A DNA stretch of 64,000 nt from Spirochaetae bacterium HGW-Spirochaetae-3 (GCA_002839315.1 PGXV01000005.1:62001-126000); one strand, 5' to 3'; counted from the stretch's first letter, positions 26,501 through 35,338 are shown. Notes: generated from the sequence alone by a model not told the origin. Made by a program: numbers and translations.

Positions 26501-27517
26501 TTACTTCGTAATGACGCCCTTGCCGGGATCGGCGTTGAGCCCCAGGTTGGCGATGATGTCGTCGGTGATAGAGGCGGTATCGACGAATATCTCCTTCTGG
26601 AAGACGATCCCGGTCGGGAGCGCCGTGCCGGCCGCCTTGGCCTTGATCCAGCGGGATATCTCGGCCGCCTGGCGGGGGCTGCACTGGATATTACAGTCCC
26701 AGTAGCCGGCCTGTACGTTGCGCAGCGCGAAACGGTTGAAGTCGAAGCCTATGACCTTGACCTTGCCGCCCTTGCCGTGGGTGATGCCGGCCGCGTCGAG
26801 CGCCTGGACGGCGCCTTGCGCCATGCCGTCGTTCTCCGCGTAGATGACGTTGAAGTCCTTGCCCGAGGTGATAGCGGCTTCGACGACCTTGCGGGCCTCT
26901 TCGAGGCTCCAGCTGTCGCCGCCGGTGCCGTCGGCCACGATGGTGAGCTTGCCTGAGTCGCGGGCCTTGAGGACGGCGGCGCTACGGCCCTGCTCGGCCG
27001 CGGAACCCAGCTGGCCGCGGATGAGGATTACCTTGTACTCGGGGAGCTTCTGGGCCAGCAGCCAGTTCACCGCGGTGTTGCCCTCGGTAGCCATGTCGGA
27101 GACGAGGGCCGCCTGGAAGTTGGAGGCGTCCGTCTGTATGAGGCGGTCGAAGAGGAAAACCGTGACGCCCGCGGATTTCGCTGACTTTAGGACGTTGTCC
27201 CAGCCGGACGCGTTCGCGGCGGATATGAGGAGGTAGTCGACGCCGTCCCGTATGTACCCCTGAGCGGCCGCGATCTGCTCGCTGTTGTCGCCGGTGTTGG
27301 TCTGCTTCGCGTCGTAGCCGTTCGCCGCGGAGAAGACCTTGTTCATGTCCTCGACATTGGCCTGGCGATAGCCGGATTCCTCCGGAGGCAGGTTCACGAT
27401 GCCGACCTTGATCAGCGAGCTCGTAGCCGTTTCCTTATCCCCGACGGCGAAGGCGGCGGGTGTCAGCATGAGCAGTACCAATGCGCACAGCATGCTGATT
27501 TTTAGCAGCTTCTTCAT
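26501..27517 (-). CDS. ytfQ: Sugar ABC transporter substrate-binding protein (YtfQ-like)
   Basis: A 338-residue periplasmic protein with a signal peptide (MKKLLKISMLCALVLLML, cleaved near AAFA). The type I binding fold shows VGIVNLPPEESGYRQANVEDM, VTVFLFDRLIQ, NVIYAENDGMAQGAVQAL and VKVIGFDFNRFALRNVQAG. It leads the operon that continues with ytfR, ytfT and yjfF. A ribosome site AGGGGGA precedes ATG 27517. Its ligand-contact segments differ from typical YtfQ, more so than in the sensory protein at 27846, so the sugar may not be galactofuranose. Confidence 0.86.
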   Translation of the reverse strand: MKKLLKISMLCALVLLMLTPAAFAVGDKETATSSLIKVGIVNLPPEESGYRQANVEDMNKVFSAANGYDAKQTNTGDNSEQIAAAQGYIRDGVDYLLISAANASGWDNVLKSAKSAGVTVFLFDRLIQTDASNFQAALVSDMATEGNTAVNWLLAQKLPEYKVILIRGQLGSAAEQGRSAAVLKARDSGKLTIVADGTGGDSWSLEEARKVVEAAITSGKDFNVIYAENDGMAQGAVQALDAAGITHGKGGKVKVIGFDFNRFALRNVQAGYWDCNIQCSPRQAAEISRWIKAKAAGTALPTGIVFQKEIFVDTASITDDIIANLGLNADPGKGVITK

Positions 27518-27631
27518 CTATTCCCCCTGTTTTCGTTAAGGCTCGAGACTAATGTCTCAACGACTATTAAGAGGGCATAATCGCCGTGCCGCTACGTACA
27601 TCCTTTCGCTCTTGGTACGATCTTTTATGAA

Positions 27632-27655
27632 AAGCGCGCGGCGGGCGGCGCGTTT
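27632..27655. promoter_or_regulatory. GC-rich hairpin in the divergent intergenic region
   Basis: AAGCGCGC pairs with GCGCGTTT (one G-T pair) across an 8-nt loop and is followed on the plus strand by a T-rich stretch. It lies in the 299-bp gap between ytfQ and the sensory cassette. It may be a terminator for plus-strand transcription or simply a structured spacer. Confidence 0.35.
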
Positions 27656-27710
27656 CTGTATTATTTTTCTAGGATTCTGCTTTTTCTTACGATTCCCGTG
27701 AATAAGCGGA

Positions 27711-27752
27711 TTCACGTTTCACGTTTACGATCCAGGGTATCCATGCTAGAGT
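27711..27752 (+). promoter_or_regulatory. Candidate promoter of the second sensory cassette, with tandem TTCACGT repeats
   Basis: TTTACG at 27724-27729, a 17-bp spacer and TAGAGT at 27747-27752. Two TTCACGT copies at 27711-27724 run into the -35 box. These could be activator sites. The transcript would carry the GGGGAAGG ribosome site at 27803-27810. Confidence 0.4.
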
Positions 27753-27816
27753 AATCCCGTTGTACCGGAATTGAACCTGTTTGCACTGCGGTGCCGATGT
27801 ACGGGGAAGGTTTTGA

Positions 27817-27845
27817 ATGAATAGGCTGATCCGGTTTTTTTTTTA
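27817..27845 (+). other. Frameshifted 5' end of the YtfQ-like sensor gene at a T10 tract
   Basis: ATG 27817, with GGGGAAGG upstream, reads MNRLIRFFF and then hits TAA at 27844-27846, directly after ten T (27835-27844). One extra T, or a -1 slip on the tract, would give MNRLIRFFFLMLLVLVV leading into the lipobox cysteine of the frame annotated from 27846. The short frame is therefore almost certainly the n-region of that gene's signal peptide. Confidence 0.7.
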
Positions 27846-28790
27846 ATGCTTCTCGTCTTGGTAGTCTGCGCCTGCGGTATCGGTAGCCGATCCGCGACCG
27901 AATCGAAGCCGATAGTGCTGGGGTATTCCCAGCTCGGGGACGAGAGCACCTGGCGGACGCAGAACAGCCGTTCGATCATCGACGCCGCCGAAAAGGCCGG
28001 CGTCAAGATCATGTTCGACGACGCCATGCAGAAGCCCGAGAACCAGATAAAGGCTATACGCTCCTTCATCGCGTACAAGGTTGACGTCATCGCGTTTTCC
28101 CCGCTGGTGGAGACCGGCTGGGACACGGTGCTGCACGAGGCCAAGGCGGCCGGCATCCCCGTGATCATCGTCGACCGCATGATCGATACGGCGGACGAGA
28201 GCCTGTATGCCTGCGCGCTCGGCTCCGACTTCTATAAGGAAGGCCGCCGGGCCGGAGAGTTCCTCGTCAAGAAGTATCGGGGCTCCGGCCGCCCGGTCAG
28301 GATCGTGGAGATCGGCGGAACCATGGACTCTACTCCCGCCATCGGGCGGTACCAAGGATTCAGGGACGTCATCTCCTCCGATCCGAATTTCTCGGTGATC
28401 TTCAGCGATGACGGCGACTTCATGCTCAGCAAAGGCAAGGAGATAATGCGGCGGGTCCTGAGGCTCTACGGCCCGGGCGACCTGGACGTGCTCTACTCCC
28501 ATAACGACGACATGACCTTCGGCGCTATCGAGGTCATGCAGGAAGCCGGGATCGAGCCAGGCAAGGATGTCGTCATCATATCGGTGGACGCGACTCAGCG
28601 GATCGTCGATTATCTCAAGGACGGCGCCGTGAATTGCGTCATCGAGTGCAATCCCAACAGCGGCAGCCAGTTGATGGAGATCGCCCGGGATGTCGCTTCC
28701 GGCGTAGGAGTGCCGAAACGTATCTATATCGAGGAGACGGTCTTTGACGAGTACGCCGACCTCGATGCTATCGCGCCGAGAGGGTATTGA
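27846..28790 (+). CDS. YtfQ-like sugar-binding lipoprotein of a sensory cassette (5' end frameshifted)
   Basis: A 314-residue type I binding protein. It matches the canonical YtfQ pattern closely: ENQIKAIRSFIAYKVDVIAF, VETGWDTVLHEAKAAGIPV, VDRMIDTADESLY, YSHNDDMTFGAIEVMQEAG, and a C-terminus ending RGY. The in-frame ATG 27846 would start inside the hydrophobic core of the signal peptide (MLLVLVVCACG). The natural start is 27817, one base out of frame because of a T10 run. There is no transporter gene downstream, only a YesM kinase and a YesN regulator, so it probably senses the sugar carried by the divergent YtfQRT-YjfF importer. Confidence 0.85.
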   Translation: MLLVLVVCACGIGSRSATESKPIVLGYSQLGDESTWRTQNSRSIIDAAEKAGVKIMFDDAMQKPENQIKAIRSFIAYKVDVIAFSPLVETGWDTVLHEAKAAGIPVIIVDRMIDTADESLYACALGSDFYKEGRRAGEFLVKKYRGSGRPVRIVEIGGTMDSTPAIGRYQGFRDVISSDPNFSVIFSDDGDFMLSKGKEIMRRVLRLYGPGDLDVLYSHNDDMTFGAIEVMQEAGIEPGKDVVIISVDATQRIVDYLKDGAVNCVIECNPNSGSQLMEIARDVASGVGVPKRIYIEETVFDEYADLDAIAPRGY

Positions 28791-28800
28791 CTGTAGCCGC

Positions 28801-30303
28801 ATGGCCGGGGAGACGTTTACGATCGACGGGAAAGCTACTGGAAGGCCGCGTACCAACAGCATCCGCAAGACGCTGCGGGTGACGAACATAGTCATCATCC
28901 TGGCTACCCTCGTGCCTTTCCTGCTAAGTACGCTGTACTACAATATCACCCTGAACCAGTACGAGCGGATCATCGAGAACGTATACAACGCCAACAGCCT
29001 GTCGCGCCTTCTACAGGATGAAATATATATAACCATCTGGGATGTGGTGTCCGGCAAGACCAGGTTCGAGGACAATACCCAATACGCGCTCATGGACAGG
29101 ATCAAGAGGCGCCTCGACGGGCTGGAGAACAACGCCAACAGCGAGGGCGATAGCTACCTGATACGGGTGGCGCGCAACACGCTGGCTACGATAGAGAAGT
29201 ACGTGGATAGGATCGGCGGGAATATCGCGGACGGCCGGCCAGTACAGGACAACGAGAAGATCCTCGGAGAGATCAGCTCGGTCGGCGAGCTGCTATACGA
29301 TGTGATCCAGAAATTCGTGGCGGCCGAGACGGAGATCGCCCATCTCCAGAATACCAGGATACAGCGCTCCCTGGACCTGATGACCTTTTTCCAGACGGCG
29401 TTCTTCGCGTCGATACTCGCGTTCCTCTTCCGGAACTACAGGCAATTGAACCGTAGCATCAGCGACCCTATCTACCGCCTGAAGACCATGGCCTCAAAGA
29501 TCGCCCAGGGCGACCTGTCCATCCGCGTCGAAAAGCCCGAGATCAGCGAGCTCGACGAACTTACCGACAGCCTCAATATCATGGCCGAGAAGCTGGGCGA
29601 GTTGCTCGAGCAGAATATCCAGAAGCAACAGAACCTGAAGAAGGCCGAGATGAAGGCGCTACAGGCTCAGATCGCGCCTCACTTCATGTACAATACCCTC
29701 GATACCATACTCTCCCTAGCGGAGGACGGGCAGAATGAGGACGTGGTGACCACGACCCTGGCGTTATCCAATTTCTTCCGCCTCTCCTTGAACAAGGGCC
29801 GCGACTGGGTCTCGGTGGCGGAGGAGAAGGCCCACGTGGAGAGCTACCTCGCCATACAGAAGATGAGATACGGCGCCATACTCGAATACGAGGTCGATTT
29901 CGCCGAGGACGCCCTGAAGGAGCCCATGCTCAAGATCCTGCTGCAGCCCCTGGTCGAGAACGCTATCTACCACGGCATCAAGATGACCCGGCGCTGCGGC
30001 CTCATAAAGTTGAGCTGCGAGTCGCAGGGCGGCGTCCTCGTCTTCAAGGTGGAGGACAACGGCCTGGGAATGGACCGGGCGGAACTGGAACGGCTACGTA
30101 TGAACCTGTCCCATTTCGACGTGTCCAACCCCGAGATGGGGTTCGGGCTGTACAACGTATATAAGCGCATCGAGCTCTACTACGAGATCGAGGACGGGCT
30201 GACGGTGGAAAGCGAATACAATAAGGGGTGCACCGTCACCCTGCGGCTACCTACGATCAGGCCGCCTGTCCCGGTACAGGTATCGCCGCTGGAAGGAGGG
30301 TGA
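28801..30303 (+). CDS. YesM-type sensor histidine kinase (second cassette)
   Basis: A kinase of about 500 residues. It has a membrane segment at about 30-48, a helical periplasmic region to about 190, a second membrane segment at about 195-211, HAMP at about 212-265, a coiled region, then the His_kinase motif IAPHFMYNTL with H294, and a HATPase domain (PLVENAIYHGI, DNGLGM, GFGLYNV). The start is ATG 28801, 10 bp after the previous stop. An upstream in-frame TTG at 28744 with GAGGAG before it is the alternative. Its partners are the adjacent binding protein and regulator. Confidence 0.92.
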   Translation: MAGETFTIDGKATGRPRTNSIRKTLRVTNIVIILATLVPFLLSTLYYNITLNQYERIIENVYNANSLSRLLQDEIYITIWDVVSGKTRFEDNTQYALMDRIKRRLDGLENNANSEGDSYLIRVARNTLATIEKYVDRIGGNIADGRPVQDNEKILGEISSVGELLYDVIQKFVAAETEIAHLQNTRIQRSLDLMTFFQTAFFASILAFLFRNYRQLNRSISDPIYRLKTMASKIAQGDLSIRVEKPEISELDELTDSLNIMAEKLGELLEQNIQKQQNLKKAEMKALQAQIAPHFMYNTLDTILSLAEDGQNEDVVTTTLALSNFFRLSLNKGRDWVSVAEEKAHVESYLAIQKMRYGAILEYEVDFAEDALKEPMLKILLQPLVENAIYHGIKMTRRCGLIKLSCESQGGVLVFKVEDNGLGMDRAELERLRMNLSHFDVSNPEMGFGLYNVYKRIELYYEIEDGLTVESEYNKGCTVTLRLPTIRPPVPVQVSPLEGG

Positions 30304-30306
30304 CGC

Positions 30307-31926
30307 GTGCACACGGTATTCCTGGTAGACGATGAGCCCCTGATCCGGCAGAACATGCGCAACGCCATCGAGAGGTACGCCGAGTCGTATACCTGCATCG
30401 GGGAGGCGGGGGACGGGGAGCTGGCGCTCTCCATCATACAGGACCTCAAGCCAGATATCCTGATCACGGACATCAAGATGCCGTTCATGGACGGACTGAT
30501 GCTGGCGCGACACGCAAGGACCGCCAGCCCCTGGCTCCGCATCATCATAGTGAGCGGCCACGACGAATTCGAGCTGGCCCGCCAGGCGATCTGCGTCGGC
30601 GTCGACAGCTACCTCCTGAAGCCCGTGGCGGCCAAGGACCTCGTCGACGCCCTGCGCAAAGCCAGCGAGCAGATAACGGAGCATAAGAGGCTAAGCGTCT
30701 CCTTCCTGAAGGACGCGTCCGGCGAGGAAGCCGTCAAGAACGCCTTGGTAAGCACCCTGCTGCAGCAGCTCTGCGGAGGGGAGATCACCGCCGACGAATC
30801 GCTCCGCCGGGCGGACGAGCTCGGCATCGACATCCTGAGCAAGAAGTACGTGGTGCTGGTCTCCCTTTTCGAGGGGAAGGGCGGATACCCGAATCGCCAG
30901 GCGCTCGCCTCCAAGGTGAAATTCATGCTGGTGGACGATCCCGACGTTCTGTATTTCCTGAGCGGCGTGGACAATGTGGTTCTCATCATCAAGGGGAACT
31001 CCGACATCGACGTCACCGAAAAGGCCTACCATACCGCTCGGACGCTCAAGCACGAGGTAGAGGACGACGGCACCACGCTGCTCACGGTGAGCATCAGCAG
31101 CGTGACCTCGCGCATCAGCGGCATCCGCGACGCCTTCCACGAGGCGAGCATCCTGCTTAAGACGTTCGGCCAGAGCAACCTCGGCCGAATATTCTGCGCC
31201 GGGGATATCGGCCGTATCGATAGCCCCGTCACCGCATCCGCCGACTGCTTCTTCAACGTCAACATAGAGAACAAGCTCAAGTTCGCGATCGCGGAGGACG
31301 TACCGGCGATAGTCGCGGAGTTTACCAAGAACCTCGACGTCGACGAGATGCAGGGCGTACTGTACCGATACTATATCCTCATGGATCTCCACAATACAGC
31401 CATCCGCATTATCCGCAATTTCAACCCCGACATCGACCCCGCCGAGATCGCCGGGCATTTCGTGGACCTAAGGCGGGTATTCCAGTCCGCCATATCCGCG
31501 GAGGAATTCATGGATCTCGCTACCCGGATATGCCTGGAGACCATCGAGCTACGGAACTCCGGTAGCAGCAGCCCCCACGTGAAGCTGGTGCGCCGCGCCT
31601 GCGAGTACATCCAGGAGAACTACAACAGCCCCGATATCTCCCTCTGTACCGTCGCCTCCCACGTGTCCCTGAGCCCCGCCCATTTCAGCACGATCTTCTC
31701 CCAGGAGATGTCGGTGACGTTCATCGACTATCTCACCGACGTCCGGATGGAGAAGGTCAAGGAGTTGCTCGCGTTCACCGATGAAAAGGTCGTCAATATC
31801 GCGTTTAGCGTGGGGTATAACGAGCCGAACTACCTGAGCTATCTGTTCAAGAAGAGGGAAGGGCTTACCCTTAAGGAGTATAGGCTGCAGAAGAGGCCCC
31901 AGGGGGGCAAGATCATGGCCTCGTAG
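30307..31926 (+). CDS. YesN-type response regulator with AraC domain (second cassette)
   Basis: A 539-residue protein with a receiver domain (D8, D9, phospho-acceptor D55 in LITDIKMPFMDG, lysine in LLKPV), a middle region of about 130-420, and a C-terminal AraC DNA-binding domain (YIQENYNSPDISLCTVA, then NYLSYLFKKREGLTLKEYR). It starts with GTG at 30307 after GGAAGGAGGG. It is the cognate regulator of the kinase 3 bp upstream. The divergent sugar importer operon is the obvious target. Confidence 0.92.
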   Translation: MHTVFLVDDEPLIRQNMRNAIERYAESYTCIGEAGDGELALSIIQDLKPDILITDIKMPFMDGLMLARHARTASPWLRIIIVSGHDEFELARQAICVGVDSYLLKPVAAKDLVDALRKASEQITEHKRLSVSFLKDASGEEAVKNALVSTLLQQLCGGEITADESLRRADELGIDILSKKYVVLVSLFEGKGGYPNRQALASKVKFMLVDDPDVLYFLSGVDNVVLIIKGNSDIDVTEKAYHTARTLKHEVEDDGTTLLTVSISSVTSRISGIRDAFHEASILLKTFGQSNLGRIFCAGDIGRIDSPVTASADCFFNVNIENKLKFAIAEDVPAIVAEFTKNLDVDEMQGVLYRYYILMDLHNTAIRIIRNFNPDIDPAEIAGHFVDLRRVFQSAISAEEFMDLATRICLETIELRNSGSSSPHVKLVRRACEYIQENYNSPDISLCTVASHVSLSPAHFSTIFSQEMSVTFIDYLTDVRMEKVKELLAFTDEKVVNIAFSVGYNEPNYLSYLFKKREGLTLKEYRLQKRPQGGKIMAS

Positions 31927-31950
31927 CCGGGCCCCCCCCGGTCGCGGCGC

Positions 31951-33099
31951 TTACTTGAGCAGCTCCATCCCCTCGAACTTCCTGTATAGCGACAGTTCCT
32001 CGAATACCTGGGGGGCGACGCCGACGCCGTCGACGATCGCCGACGACAGGATCTTGCCGAGCCCCGGGCCGAGCATATAGCCCTGCCCGCACATACCGAC
32101 GGCGAGCATCAGGTTCGAGTACTCCTCGGTATAGCCGACGATCGGCAGGCCGTCCGGGGTCATCGGATACATGCCGCGCCAGGTACGGCGGACCTTGAGG
32201 TTGCGCAGGCGGGGATACAGCTCGACCATGCGGCGAGACACGAGCGGCAGGAAGCTCGACGTGGAATCGGTGTCCGTGCCCCATATCTGCGGCTTGGGCG
32301 TTATGCAGAAGACGATCTGCCCGGTAACGGTCTGGTAGAAGTAGTAGTTGCCGGATTCGTCGTCGGGGCGTATGTCGACGAGCATCGGCTCGAGGAAGCG
32401 CTCGCATGGCTCGGTGACGCCGGCCTCGTGGCAATCGGGATGCACCGGCAGCTCCAGGTCGACGAGACCGCCGATGTCGGCGGCGAAGGCGCCCGCGGCG
32501 TTGACCACGGTGCCGGCCTCGTATTCGTCCTTGTCGGTCCGTACCGACGCGACGCGGCCGCCTTCGGTCCGTATAGCCGTCACCGTCTCGCCGAATCGGA
32601 ACTCGGCCCCGGCGCCGCGCGCTAGCCGGTGGAACGCGGTGCTCGTCATCAGCGGCGACGCGTATCCGTCGCCGGGGCTGAAGGTGCCGCCGCGCAGGCC
32701 GTCGGTCCTGATGCCGGGACAGAGCTCCGATACGCGGGCGGGGCCTATCCAGTCTATGTCGAGCCCGGCGTCCTTCTGGATAGTGAGGAGGTCGCGGAAC
32801 GCCTTCTCGCGCTGCTCGTCGTACGCGACGAAGAGATATCCGCCGGAGCGCCACTCGACGTCGATGCCGCGCTCGGCCTCGAGGCCCGCGACGATGCGTA
32901 TCGACTCCTGGCACAATCGTATCTTCGCCGGGTCGGAGTGGGTCGCGCGTAGGCCGCCTATCGCGGCGCGGTTCTGGCCCCGTCCCCACGACGCGTTCTT
33001 CTCGATGACTATCGTCGACAATCCGCGCTCGGCGCAGTAGAAGGCGAGGGGCACGCCGACCGAGCCTGCCCCGATTATCAGTACGTCGCAGGTCTTCAT
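31951..33099 (-). CDS. FAD-dependent oxidoreductase (HcnC/DadA-type dehydrogenase beta subunit)
   Basis: A 382-residue DAO-family flavoprotein. The N-terminal FAD fold is DVLIIGAGSVGVPLAFYCAERG. Further in are WGRGQNRAAIGGLRATHSD, VNAAGAFAADIGGL and TPDGLPIVGYTEEYSNLMLAVGMCGQGYMLGPG. Such proteins form the catalytic subunit of amino-acid or amine dehydrogenases (proline, glycine/HCN, sarcosine, opine types). It overlaps the larger electron-transfer subunit by 4 bp. The Liv-type importer upstream suggests that the substrate is an amino acid or derivative that is taken up and oxidised. Confidence 0.86.
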   Translation of the reverse strand: MKTCDVLIIGAGSVGVPLAFYCAERGLSTIVIEKNASWGRGQNRAAIGGLRATHSDPAKIRLCQESIRIVAGLEAERGIDVEWRSGGYLFVAYDEQREKAFRDLLTIQKDAGLDIDWIGPARVSELCPGIRTDGLRGGTFSPGDGYASPLMTSTAFHRLARGAGAEFRFGETVTAIRTEGGRVASVRTDKDEYEAGTVVNAAGAFAADIGGLVDLELPVHPDCHEAGVTEPCERFLEPMLVDIRPDDESGNYYFYQTVTGQIVFCITPKPQIWGTDTDSTSSFLPLVSRRMVELYPRLRNLKVRRTWRGMYPMTPDGLPIVGYTEEYSNLMLAVGMCGQGYMLGPGLGKILSSAIVDGVGVAPQVFEELSLYRKFEGMELLK

Positions 33100-35198
33100 T
33101 CCCGTCCTCCGTTGTCGTCGCGCTCGGTCGTCGTCACGCGCCCGGCCAGTTCGCCCATCGGCGCTTCCAGGGTCAGCGGCCGTACCGTGCCGCTCGTTGT
33201 ATCCGCCGGATCGACGCCCGCCTTGCGGAATACCTGCGGTAGCAGCGTCGAGCAGGTCTTCGAGCCGCAGGCGCCCATGCCCACGCGTATCGTCTTGAGC
33301 TGGTTGACGTCCCGTATCTCGTTTTCCTTTATGAAATCGACGATATCGCCGACGCTTACCCGCTCGCAGCGGCATACGATAGCGTCGTCGGGCAGGTATT
33401 CGTAGCGCGGCTCGGGCAGCGCTCGCGTCACCGCCTCGTCCTGCACGCGAACGCCGATGATGCGCGCGGCGCTCTCGGTCCGGGCCCGTAGCGTCAGCAC
33501 CCAGGTGCGATACTTCTTGTAGTACTTCTTGTCGACGAGCTCGGCGTCTTCGACGAAGCGGCCGTCCTGGTCGAGCGCGGGCAGACGGACGCCGAGGTCG
33601 TAGCCGCTCGCGTCGAACTCGAAGGGGATGCGGACCTCGGCGAAGTCCGCGTCGACGCGCCGTACCAGCGAAACCGCGAGCCCGGGGCACGCCGCGACGC
33701 AGGCGGAGCAGCCCTTGCAGTTCGATCCCTCGAAGTACGGCAGGTCCAGGAGGGAACCCTTGCGCGGCCGTAGCTTTATCGAGGCGGTGGGGCAGACGGT
33801 CGTGCACGGGTTGCACGGTATCTCCTCGGTGCAGAAGAATACCGGCCGCCACGAGTCGCCCGGCTCGACCCGGTCGCGGGCTATAACGTCGCCCGGCTTG
33901 CTCTTGAGCACCTCGCGCTTGTCCAGCCATTCCCTGTCTATCTCGACCTTGCGGCCCATCATCCTGGCCAGCGACAGCGCCGCTATGCGGCCTCCGAACA
34001 TGGCGCTCGACGCCTCGGCTATCTCCTCGGCGTCGCCGGCCTTGACGGCGGTGAATCCGAACGCGATCGCCTGGCGGTACAGCTCGTCGCAGGGCGATAG
34101 GCCCGTCGCGACGAGCACGGTGTCCACCGCGAAGGTACGGGCGGTAGCGAGGATCGGCCTGTAGCCCTCGTCGACGTCGGCTATCGTCACGCGCTCGACC
34201 TTGCCGTCGCCTTCCACAGACACGACGGTCGTCGACAGGTAGACGGGCACGCCCATACGCACGATCTTGTCGGCGTGCACCTTGTAGCCGTTTATCTTCG
34301 GCAGGATCTCGCATATGCCGGCGACCTCGATGCCGGCCTGCAACGCGTGATAGGAGCCGATCAGGCCGACGTTGCCGGAGCCGATGACGAAGACCTTGTC
34401 GGCCGCCTTGACGAGGTCCCGGTTGACGAGGGTCTGGAACGCGCCTGCCCCGTAGACGCCGGGCAGGTCGTTGCCGGGGAACAGGATCGAACGCTCGCGG
34501 GCGCCGGCCGCGACGATGACGGCCTGGAACTCGACCAGCATATAGCGCCTATAGTCGATGTAGAGTCCCGCCTTGCGGTCCTTGAATATCGCTACCACCG
34601 GCGAATTGGCGAGCACGCGCACGTTCGGGAGCGCGCGTACCTTCTTCTCGAGCAACGCGGCTATCTCGTAGCCTCGGGTGCCGGCGTAGCAGTCTTCCTC
34701 GGAACCGAAGAATTTGTGCGTCTGCAGCACAAGCTTGCCGCCGAGCGTCTCCTTGTCGTCGGCGATCACCACGTCGATCCCGCGCTCAGCCAGTTCCACT
34801 GCCGCCGCGAGCCCGGACGGGCCTCCGCCGATGACGAGCACCTCCGTCTTCAGCGTCTCCACGCGGGCCTCGGGCGCCGGGTCGTCGTCCGTCAGCAACG
34901 CGGGAACGCCGTGCACGGTGCGGACGTCCATGCCCGCCTTGAGCCCGGTGACGCAGGCCTTGCGGACGACGCCGTCGACGAGCACGTTGCACTGGGAGCA
35001 TTGGCCGTTGGCGCAGAAGATGCCCTGGGGCGCGCCGCCCTTGCGGTGCTCCGAGAATCGCTTGACGCCGTTCGCGAACAGGGCGGAACTCAGGGCCTCG
35101 CCTTCGTATCCGGTCATGGCCTCGCCGTCGAAGGCGAAGCGCGCCTCGGTCCTCGGGCCTCGCGCGTCTAGTACGGGATGGCTGGTGATTCGGTTCAT
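33096..35198 (-). CDS. Iron-sulphur/flavin oxidoreductase, alpha subunit of an amine or amino-acid dehydrogenase
   Basis: A 700-residue multidomain protein. A Fer2_4 [2Fe-2S] domain (CANGQCSQCNVLVDG, about residues 60-85) is followed by an FAD/NAD(P) pyridine-nucleotide-disulphide fold (VIGGGPSGLAAAVELAERG; FVIGSGNVGLIGSYHA). Then come two ferredoxin-type clusters (CTEEIPCNPCTTVCP and CKGCSACVAACP) and a BFD-like [2Fe-2S] domain (CRCERV to GACGSKTC). It therefore combines the HcnA-, HcnB- and ferredoxin-like parts in one chain. I take ATG 35198, which has GGAGA upstream and fits the domain edge. An 18-bp palindrome sits in its promoter. Confidence 0.88.
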   Translation of the reverse strand: MNRITSHPVLDARGPRTEARFAFDGEAMTGYEGEALSSALFANGVKRFSEHRKGGAPQGIFCANGQCSQCNVLVDGVVRKACVTGLKAGMDVRTVHGVPALLTDDDPAPEARVETLKTEVLVIGGGPSGLAAAVELAERGIDVVIADDKETLGGKLVLQTHKFFGSEEDCYAGTRGYEIAALLEKKVRALPNVRVLANSPVVAIFKDRKAGLYIDYRRYMLVEFQAVIVAAGARERSILFPGNDLPGVYGAGAFQTLVNRDLVKAADKVFVIGSGNVGLIGSYHALQAGIEVAGICEILPKINGYKVHADKIVRMGVPVYLSTTVVSVEGDGKVERVTIADVDEGYRPILATARTFAVDTVLVATGLSPCDELYRQAIAFGFTAVKAGDAEEIAEASSAMFGGRIAALSLARMMGRKVEIDREWLDKREVLKSKPGDVIARDRVEPGDSWRPVFFCTEEIPCNPCTTVCPTASIKLRPRKGSLLDLPYFEGSNCKGCSACVAACPGLAVSLVRRVDADFAEVRIPFEFDASGYDLGVRLPALDQDGRFVEDAELVDKKYYKKYRTWVLTLRARTESAARIIGVRVQDEAVTRALPEPRYEYLPDDAIVCRCERVSVGDIVDFIKENEIRDVNQLKTIRVGMGACGSKTCSTLLPQVFRKAGVDPADTTSGTVRPLTLEAPMGELAGRVTTTERDDNGGRE

Positions 35199-35246
35199 GG
35201 TGTTGTCTCCGATGCGTCCTAATGGAAACATGGCGCGTTTGAACTG

Positions 35247-35275
35247 TCAATACTGAAATTTCAGTATGTGTACAA
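35247..35275 (-). promoter_or_regulatory. Promoter with embedded perfect palindromic operator for the dehydrogenase genes
   Basis: On the minus strand TTGTAC (35270-35275), a 17-bp spacer and TATTGA (35247-35252). The spacer and the edge of the -10 box are occupied by the perfect 18-bp palindrome ATACTGAAATTTCAGTAT (35250-35267). A repressor bound there would exclude RNA polymerase. The start codon is 49 nt downstream of the -10. Confidence 0.65.
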
Positions 35276-35338
35276 AGATATCTTAAAGAGAAACAGCGAT
35301 CCCGCCATTGAACCCGCCCCGCCGCGGCAAGCCCGGCG

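Noticed and set aside
27541-27562. GAGAC-TAAT-GTCTC as an operator upstream of ytfQ
   Set aside because: Arms of only 5 bp with no extension; expected by chance in a region this size.
31951-34314. A 787-residue open frame covering the DAO gene and part of the next gene
   Set aside because: Its N-terminal 404 residues are an out-of-frame shadow of the iron-sulphur oxidoreductase. The FAD motif begins at ATG 33099, which overlaps the upstream stop by 4 bp.
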